Shown here piece by piece: positions 59,298 through 64,000 of a stretch of 64,000 bases of DNA. A model generated the notes under the pieces. The model made no database searches. It had not been told where the DNA came from and worked only from the letters and a program-made list of their open reading frames with translations. The position numbers and the translations under genes are program-made. Origin of the DNA: Paenibacillus phytorum. Lineage in GTDB: Bacteria; Bacillota; Bacilli; Paenibacillales; NBRC-103111. Location of the stretch: contig NZ_WHOA01000205.1 of assembly GCF_013141715.1 (NCBI RefSeq), positions 1 through 64,000 of the forward strand, in the 5' to 3' direction. How positions within the stretch are numbered: position 1 is the first letter of the stretch; the number at the start of each line of letters is the position of its first letter.

Positions 59298-59912
59298 TTA
59301 GTTGTTGATATAGCGTTCGAAGATGTAACCGAAATCCTTGACCTTTAACTCAGAGTGCTTAGTCTTCAACCAATTGTAAGTAGATTCGTTGATTGCATCG
59401 AATTGGGCTACAGGGGAAGTAGTTTGAGTTGTGATTCGGCCTGTCGCTTCTTTAGCAATAACTATGCTTTGCTTCGCATAATCAAACAAGTCCTCGTTAT
59501 GTGCTACCGTCTCGGAAATCTTAATTAAGGCTTTATACAAGTCTTTGATCTGCTCAATTTGCTTCTTGTCCACATCAATCGAGAAGTTGACGTCACCGAT
59601 AACGAACTTGATCTCGACGTCAAGATCGATAGTTCCTGCAGTTTCCAAATATACCTTGGAAATTGCATTTGTGTGGTAGCTGTAACGTTTCAGCATACGT
59701 TTGCTGCTAATAGCACTATCTCCATCAAGGTGGATTAGGGCAAGGTTGGTAAAGCAGTATTCGTCTTTCTTAGACTTAATGATGAAGAAAATCTTCTCGC
59801 CATCCTCATGCATGACATAATCATCTGAATCTACCTTGTCGAAATCACTCGGACTAATTACCTTACCGATATCACTTAAACCTAATGCATCTGCCGCAAA
59901 CTTCTTGAACAA
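59298..59912 (-). CDS. PH-domain protein, YvbH-like
   Basis: A 204-residue protein with a bacterial PH domain at ~1-125 (FKKFAADALGLSDIGKVISP, DKVDSDDYVMHEDGEKIFFI, IKSKKDEYCFTNLALIHLDG, KRMLKRYSYHTNAISKVYLE, TAGTIDLDVEIKFVIGDVNF) and a YvbH-like oligomerisation tail (NESTYNWLKTKHSELKVKDF then GYIFERYIN). The family forms ring-like oligomers; its physiological role is unclear, with phage- or envelope-stress links proposed elsewhere. The TTG at 59910-59912 is chosen because GAGAGG lies 9 bases upstream, while an ATG at 59921 directly abuts it, and homologues begin MFKK. Confidence 0.82.
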   Translation of the reverse strand: MFKKFAADALGLSDIGKVISPSDFDKVDSDDYVMHEDGEKIFFIIKSKKDEYCFTNLALIHLDGDSAISSKRMLKRYSYHTNAISKVYLETAGTIDLDVEIKFVIGDVNFSIDVDKKQIEQIKDLYKALIKISETVAHNEDLFDYAKQSIVIAKEATGRITTQTTSPVAQFDAINESTYNWLKTKHSELKVKDFGYIFERYINN

Positions 59913-60052
59913 TGGAATCATCCTCTCATTTTGGAAATAAGGATAAGTCGGTATCCAACTCGGGGTTTAGAAAAACCGATCCTTAGTGTTACCCTATTAT
60001 ACATTAATGGTAGATTTTACATAAGTAGTAAGGCTCTTATTCTATTTTCAAA

Positions 60053-60300
60053 TTACAAGTCACAATAGGCGGTAGCGTTAAAACTTTCCGGACCGATCCG
60101 AATTGGCTGCGTGCTGTTAGAACTTACAAATGCGGAATAAATAAGCTCGTTGTTAGGCGGGGCTGGAACGTTGTAATCGGATCCGCTAACGTTAAAGGGA
60201 AAGATAAGCGCTCCATCAGTTCCGATTCCGGGTATGGTTAAGTTGGCGGATTAGACCAATAGATCGGTGAATTGTGTTCCCCTTCCTGCTGATCACCAAT
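60053..60300 (-). pseudogene. Remnant of a secreted or coat-like beta protein, frameshifted
   Basis: The minus strand reads GDQQEGEHNSPIYWSNPP, then after a frameshift near 60243 NLTIPGIGTDGALIFPFNVS, GSDYNVPAPPNNELIYSAFV and SSNSTQPIRIGPESFNATAY then CDL and a TAA at 60053-60055. Composition (Asn, Ser, Thr, Pro, aromatic) suggests an extracellular, coat or phage-tail-like protein; I cannot name the family. It has no start signal. A 28-codon plus-strand frame (60305-60391, METTLDEKLHYYKRGILAYN...) next to it lacks a ribosome binding site. Nothing else is evident in 59922-60588 except the terminator. Confidence 0.35.
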
Positions 60301-60438
60301 TTAATGGAAACTACCTTAGACGAAAAACTTCATTATTATAAACGCGGGATATTAGCTTACAACGAAGACCTTGATGAAACTGCCGGATAAGCATAACATT
60401 ATTGTATAGAGTGATAGACCACCTACTAATGCAATACT

Positions 60439-60470
60439 AAAAAGCAGCTTCTTCGCAGAGGCTGCTTTTT
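60439..60470. terminator. Bidirectional terminator
   Basis: AAAAAGCAGC, 12-base loop, GCTGCTTTTT: a perfect 10-bp stem. Confidence 0.8.
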
Positions 60471-60588
60471 AATTTTGTTTTTCGGCTTTCTTTTGCTTAA
60501 TGACAAGAACTTTATCTCATAAGTAAAAAACTCCGCAATTTAAAGAAGTAGCAACCACCCAAAAATATATAGAAACCTTCAACGAAGT

Positions 60589-60975
60589 TCATATAATACT
60601 ACTTCTGATGTACTCTCTGAGATAAGGATACGGACCACCAAAAATATGAGCCATGGTTACGATAAATTTGTGATGTTCCTCCCAAATTTTCGGGGAAATG
60701 CCGACGCGATTGGCTAGTAATTGTTGAACCGCTAATTCACTTTCCGAACTCAGTTGGTTTAGCAAGTCATTGTTTTGTCCGACCGTTTTGCTTATTTCCA
60801 ATAAAGCCTGTGTTTCGACACCTGATGGCCGATAAGCCAGACTCGAAAATTGAATGTCAAACTCCTCCAGCCGTCGTTTTAAGTGAAGAATCTCATCTTG
60901 ACGTTGTACAGAAGTGTTTGATCTTTTCAATTGAAAAAGCTTCTTAACCTCTTTGGTAACTCTCTTAATAAACAT
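60589..60975 (-). CDS. Small coiled-coil protein, hypothetical
   Basis: A 128-residue protein. The N-terminal third is basic (MFIKRVTKEVKKLFQLKRSN), then a heptad-like stretch (QRQDEILHLKRRLEEFDIQF) suggests a coiled coil, a central helix follows (ETQALLEISKTVGQNNDLLN QLSSES), and an aromatic end (EEHHKFIVTMAHIFGGPYPY). No family recognised, no signal peptide or membrane helix. GGAGG lies 8 bases before the ATG and is partly paired in an upstream hairpin (60984-61012). Convergent or divergent partners give no clue. Confidence 0.65.
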   Translation of the reverse strand: MFIKRVTKEVKKLFQLKRSNTSVQRQDEILHLKRRLEEFDIQFSSLAYRPSGVETQALLEISKTVGQNNDLLNQLSSESELAVQQLLANRVGISPKIWEEHHKFIVTMAHIFGGPYPYLREYIRSSII

Positions 60976-60983
60976 GTCTAATT

Positions 60984-61012
60984 CCTCCTTTTTTCTCTTG
61001 AACGAAAAAAGG
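60984..61012 (-). promoter_or_regulatory. Hairpin partly covering the ribosome binding site
   Basis: On the minus strand CCTTTTTTC (61004-61012) pairs perfectly over 9 bp with GAAAAAAGG (60987-60995), whose last bases belong to the AAGGAGG ribosome binding site of the coiled-coil gene. It could tune translation. Apart from this and a small palindrome (ACACTT-TTT-like at ~61119-61134), 61013-61295 shows nothing supportable. Confidence 0.35.
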
Positions 61013-61295
61013 AAGCGAGGGAATAGAGTCCTAAAATATAAAGGACACTTTTAATATTTCTATCATTTTCTTTCCACGCTGACGAAGTTAGCTGACGGAT
61101 TCGGGTTGAAAGCTAACCCTAACACTTAAAAAGTGTACTCACCCCAGAAAACTTGGTTCCCCCGCTTCTTTAATCTAAAGAATTAAGCGTAGTATGATTC
61201 ATTCTTATTTTATCAATTTACCCCAATACATATTTAGAAACAATAGTAATATTTACTTATATTTTTTATGTCACTGTGAGGGCTTGATCCATTCT

Positions 61296-61823
61296 TTACA
61301 CGTAGCAGAATTCAATATTCGACGATTCAAGATTTTCCGCGAAAGATCGAAATTGATCGTTGTAATGCTCTATAATTTGTATCGCGCTTTGATTACCTTG
61401 ACTCCAAGTACTATGACAGTCTTTGACCACAGTCACTTGATAGCCTAATTCGTTGGCTCGGCGGCAAGTTGCATCAATACACATATCTGTTTGAAGTCCC
61501 ACCAAAACAATTTTTCTAATCCCGAGCGCTACCAATTCCGTATGGAGATTAGTATCATGGAACGAGTCGGGCGTAAACTTTTGAATGATGGTATCTCCAC
61601 CAACGGGTGCTACCATAGGGTGTATGTTCCAATCTGGACTATTGGTTACCAAACCTTCATCTTCATTATGTTGGACATATATGACGGGAGTATCACATGC
61701 TCTAGCTTTTTTGATAATTCCTCTTATGCGCTCAAGTAAAGCATTGCCGTCGTATACTGGGTATGCTTCCTGAAACATGCCGTTTTGAACATCAATTACC
61801 AGCAAGGCAGTATCAATTTTCAT
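61296..61823 (-). CDS. Isochorismatase-family cysteine hydrolase
   Basis: A 175-residue hydrolase with the full catalytic triad of the family: Asp in ALLVIDVQNGMF near 10, Lys in IIQKFTPDSFHDTNL near 85, and Cys in LVGLQTDMCIDATCRRANEL near 119. IYVQHNEDEGL and VVKDCHSTWS are also typical. Members cleave amides or isochorismate-like ethers (nicotinamidase, N-carbamoylsarcosine hydrolase and others); the substrate cannot be read from sequence. The ATG at 61821-61823 follows GGTGAGG by 8 bases; an ATG at 61841 is upstream in frame without a site. Monocistronic. Confidence 0.88.
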   Translation of the reverse strand: MKIDTALLVIDVQNGMFQEAYPVYDGNALLERIRGIIKKARACDTPVIYVQHNEDEGLVTNSPDWNIHPMVAPVGGDTIIQKFTPDSFHDTNLHTELVALGIRKIVLVGLQTDMCIDATCRRANELGYQVTVVKDCHSTWSQGNQSAIQIIEHYNDQFRSFAENLESSNIEFCYV

Positions 61824-61939
61824 TATCAAAACCTCACCCATGATTATAATAGTGTCTTACTCATTATATACGATCACACGTTCTCTTCGCAATTCTTAAT
61901 CAACTTCTGGTGTTAAACTCTCCTGCCCTTATGATGTTT

Positions 61940-61958
61940 AACTATCGTTCTTCGCTTA
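61940..61958 (-). repeat. Palindromic box, copy H (degenerate)
   Basis: Plus-strand AACTATCGTTCTTCGCTTA. It lies upstream of the isochorismatase-family gene, so unlike the other copies it does not follow a recognisable minus-strand stop. Confidence 0.4.
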
Positions 61959-62064
61959 TTTCGCATCGACCCATATGTTCAAATCCCCCCCAGTAGTGCA
62001 GCACGGATGTCATGTTATTTTATTTCATACCAAATGAGCACTTGATTAACATATCGAAGTAAGC

Positions 62065-62121
62065 TTACATGACATGTAAATTTTAATTGCTCAATTGCCC
62101 AGGATAAGGTAAAACTATACT
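62065..62121 (+). promoter_or_regulatory. Palindrome and weak promoter upstream of glutamate dehydrogenase
   Basis: TTACATGACATGTAA (62065-62079) is a perfect 7-1-7 palindrome. Downstream lie TTGCCC (62095-62100) and TATACT (62116-62121) with a short 15-bp spacer. The palindrome could be an activator or repressor site. No classical TnrA/GlnR box (TGTNA-N7-TNACA) fits fully. Confidence 0.4.
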
Positions 62122-62165
62122 ATTAGACATTTTTAATATAACTGATTGTGAAGGTGGATGAGGTT

Positions 62166-63536
62166 GTGATTGTTCAAGTGGATAATGAGGTAGTTGCAAG
62201 GGAATATGTACATGTCGTTTACGAAACCGTAGTCAAACGTAATCCTTATGAGTATGAGTTCCATCAAGCTGTGAAGGAGATTTTAGAGTCGCTGATCCCG
62301 GTTCTCTCAAAGCATCCGAAGTATATGAAATCAGGTATTCTTGAGCGGATCGTGGAACCAGAGCGCTTAATCACTTTCCGCGTGCCATGGGTAGATGACC
62401 AAGGGATTACGCAAGTTAATCGTGGTTTTCGTGTTCAATTTAACAGTGCGATTGGGCCGTACAAGGGTGGGTTGCGTTTTCATCCCTCCGTTAATGCGAG
62501 CATTATTAAATTTCTTGGATTTGAACAAACTTTCAAAAACTCCCTTACAGGCCAGCCGATCGGCGGCGGTAAAGGCGGTTCCGATTTCGATCCTAAAGGA
62601 AAGTCCGATAATGAAATCATGCGCTTTACCCAAAGTTTCATGACAGAGCTCTATAAATATATGGGTCCGGACACCGACGTTCCAGCAGGAGACATTGGCG
62701 TTGGCGCACGCGAAATTGGATACATGTTCGGTCAGTACAAGAGAATTCGCGGTGCTCACGAGGCTGGTGTACTGACAGGAAAAGGGATCATCTATGGGGG
62801 CAGTTTGGGACGTACCGAAGCGACTGGGTATGGATGTGTTTACTTTGTGAATGAAATGCTGCAATCCAAGGGCCTTAGCTTCGAGGGCAGTACTGTAGTA
62901 GTTTCCGGCTCCGGCAACGTGGCCGTATATTCCATGCAAAAGGCGATACAGTTAGGCGCCAAGGTCGTTGCTTGCAGCGACTCCAATGGCTATATCTATG
63001 ATAAAAAAGGGATCTGCCTAGACACGATTCGACGGTTGAAGGAAGTTGAGAGAAAGAGAATCAGCGAGTATGTAAAGGATCATCCGACCGCAACCTATCA
63101 TGAAGGTTGTCATGACATATGGTCCGTCCCATGCGACATTGCGCTTCCTAGCGCAACACAGAACGAGATTAATGAGGATGCTGCGAAGATCCTTGTAAGC
63201 AACGGAGTAATAGCGGTGGGGGAAGGCGCGAATATGCCATCTACCTTAGAAGCGATTGATGTATTCCTGCAGGCAGGTGTGCTTTTTGGACCGGCCAAGG
63301 CAGCGAATGCAGGCGGTGTTGCCGTATCAGCGCTAGAAATGTCTCAAAACAGCATGAGATACTCATGGCAATTCCATGAGGTGGACGATAAGCTCCATGC
63401 GATTATGAAAAATATTTACAAAAACGCTGTCCAAGCGGCAGAGGAATACGGGCATCCGGGCAATCTTGTTGTAGGCGCCAATATTGCAGGCTTTACAAAA
63501 GTGGCCGACGCCATGATTGCTCAAGGTGTTGTTTAG
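62166..63536 (+). CDS. gdhA: NADP-type glutamate dehydrogenase
   Basis: A 456-residue hexameric enzyme that interconverts 2-oxoglutarate plus ammonium and glutamate. Visible motifs: RNPYEYEFHQAVKEILESLI, VNRGFRVQFNSAIGPYKGGL then RFHPSVN (substrate loop), PIGGGKGGSDFDPKGKSDNE (active-site Lys), VPAGDIGVGAREIGYMFGQY, the nucleotide loop VVVSGSGNVAVYSMQKAIQL and CDIALPSATQNEINEDAAKI. The set and length match the NADP-dependent biosynthetic GdhA group rather than the RocG group. The GTG at 62166 fits AAGGTGGATGAGG spacing and homologue length; an upstream GTG (62148) overlaps that site. Monocistronic. Confidence 0.92.
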   Translation: MIVQVDNEVVAREYVHVVYETVVKRNPYEYEFHQAVKEILESLIPVLSKHPKYMKSGILERIVEPERLITFRVPWVDDQGITQVNRGFRVQFNSAIGPYKGGLRFHPSVNASIIKFLGFEQTFKNSLTGQPIGGGKGGSDFDPKGKSDNEIMRFTQSFMTELYKYMGPDTDVPAGDIGVGAREIGYMFGQYKRIRGAHEAGVLTGKGIIYGGSLGRTEATGYGCVYFVNEMLQSKGLSFEGSTVVVSGSGNVAVYSMQKAIQLGAKVVACSDSNGYIYDKKGICLDTIRRLKEVERKRISEYVKDHPTATYHEGCHDIWSVPCDIALPSATQNEINEDAAKILVSNGVIAVGEGANMPSTLEAIDVFLQAGVLFGPAKAANAGGVAVSALEMSQNSMRYSWQFHEVDDKLHAIMKNIYKNAVQAAEEYGHPGNLVVGANIAGFTKVADAMIAQGVV

Positions 63537-63596
63537 GGAAAACAGCAATTATCTATAAAAATTCGATTATGACAAGCGTCTTTGCTCCGGTTCATT

Positions 63597-64000
63597 TCAT
63601 CGGAATAAAGACGTTTGTTTTTCGATCAAATATTTATTCAAAAAGTCGTTACGAAACTTTCCTTGTGGATCACAATGAAGGAGTAGTTGTCGGAAGTCTG
63701 GCAGCTTCTCATAGAGCGGCTTCAACTGAGCGGGCTGCATGGTAAACAGCTTCCCCCAATGAGGACGAGCCCGGAAAGGCGCAAGTTGCTTTTCGATCAT
63801 CGGCAGCACTTGTTTGACTGCCTCCCAATTCGGTTTCCACGTAAAATGAATAGCGACTGAATCCTGATTGTAATTAGGGCTCATCCACAAATTATCTTTT
63901 GCAATGGTACGAACTTCAGAAACATAAAGGTGTGGCGAGATATGCTCCCGTATGCCATTAAGTGCATTCAATGCCTGATAGGCATCTTGTCGCGGCACGA
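63597..64000 (-). CDS. FAD-dependent sugar-alcohol/lactone oxidase, C-terminal part (runs off the window)
   Basis: The last ~133 residues of an oxidase of the alditol/xylitol oxidase - D-arabinono-lactone oxidase (ALO) group. Seen: LYVSEVRTIAKDNLWMSPNY, NQDSVAIHFTWKPNWEAVKQ, LAPFRARPHWGKLFTM and LPDFRQLLLHCDPQGKFRND then FLNKYL. The HWGK segment lies near the flavin in this family and the CDPQGKFRN-FL end is typical. The N-terminal FAD-binding domain must lie beyond position 64000, so start and operon are unknown. It is convergent with the glutamate dehydrogenase gene. Confidence 0.85.
   Translation of the reverse strand, partial: VPRQDAYQALNALNGIREHISPHLYVSEVRTIAKDNLWMSPNYNQDSVAIHFTWKPNWEAVKQVLPMIEKQLAPFRARPHWGKLFTMQPAQLKPLYEKLPDFRQLLLHCDPQGKFRNDFLNKYLIEKQTSLFR

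Noticed and set aside
4865..61958. Integron cassette array as an explanation for the palindromic boxes
   Set aside because: Only one copy fits the RYYYAAC core, intervals between boxes are long and contain genes on both strands, and no integron integrase is in the window; kept as a remote possibility only.
1..64000. CRISPR arrays, tRNA or rRNA genes, complete insertion sequences, prophage
   Set aside because: I looked for regularly spaced repeats, cloverleaf or rRNA-like stretches and transposase or phage structural genes and found none beyond the small fragments listed.

Overview
The window looks like the chromosome of a Paenibacillus-type member of the Bacillales. The signs are AGGAGG-type ribosome binding sites, frequent TTG and GTG starts, LplA/LplB/LplC-type sugar ABC transporters run by a YesM/YesN-like two-component pair, a SpoVB-like flippase, a YvbH-like PH-domain protein and many small regulator/enzyme pairs. 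I see no rRNA, tRNA, CRISPR array, complete insertion sequence or prophage.

Layout. 1-5 kb is a decay zone: a headless histidine phosphatase, a Nudix remnant, one intact orphan sugar-binding lipoprotein, glycosyltransferase and YadA-head fragments, a nucleotidyltransferase remnant, an unknown duplicated-domain protein and a twice-frameshifted YdeI-like gene. 5-6.5 kb is a DoxX/ArsR/SRPBCC operon with a well-formed promoter and two operators. 6.7-19.7 kb holds single genes: flippase, DUF2975/XRE/DUF4153 membrane set, sulfatase, esterase, DUF4015 lipoprotein, GC-rich cyclase-like protein, TagA-type glycosyltransferase, and an ECF41-type sigma factor divergent from a DoxX gene. 20.6-30.7 kb is sugar locus 1 (minus strand): secreted glycoside hydrolase, binding protein, two permeases, sensor kinase and AraC-type response regulator. 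31-47 kb mixes small regulators and enzymes (ArsR with an Old Yellow Enzyme, a Rieske fusion protein, WYL regulator with a VOC protein, azoreductase, secreted proteins) with many broken genes. 48.3-59.0 kb is sugar locus 2 (minus strand): binding protein, GntR/solute-binding fusion regulator, dehydrogenase, two permeases, giant secreted propeller protein and AGE-family epimerase. 59-64 kb has a PH-domain protein, a small coiled-coil protein, an isochorismatase-family hydrolase, glutamate dehydrogenase and a partial sugar-alcohol oxidase.

How it works together. Both sugar loci follow one plan: a secreted protein acts on a polysaccharide, a lipoprotein and two permeases import the oligosaccharide (no ATPase is encoded, so a shared MsmX-type ATPase elsewhere is likely), cytoplasmic enzymes convert it, and a dedicated regulator controls the genes. 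In locus 1 an 18-bp element sits 21 bp upstream of the -10 of both the hydrolase and the binding-protein gene. In locus 2 ATCTAA repeats sit at the promoters of the binding-protein and dehydrogenase genes.

The most unusual signals are a recurrent ~20-bp imperfect palindrome, always in the same orientation, usually between a minus-strand stop codon and a hairpin and sometimes exactly at a gene truncation point; a pair of 12-13 codon mini-ORFs with very strong Shine-Dalgarno sequences around a terminator; divergent ECF41-like promoters; a ~185-bp MITE-like element; and two genes whose best start is ATT or ATC. All matches were made by eye, without database searches.
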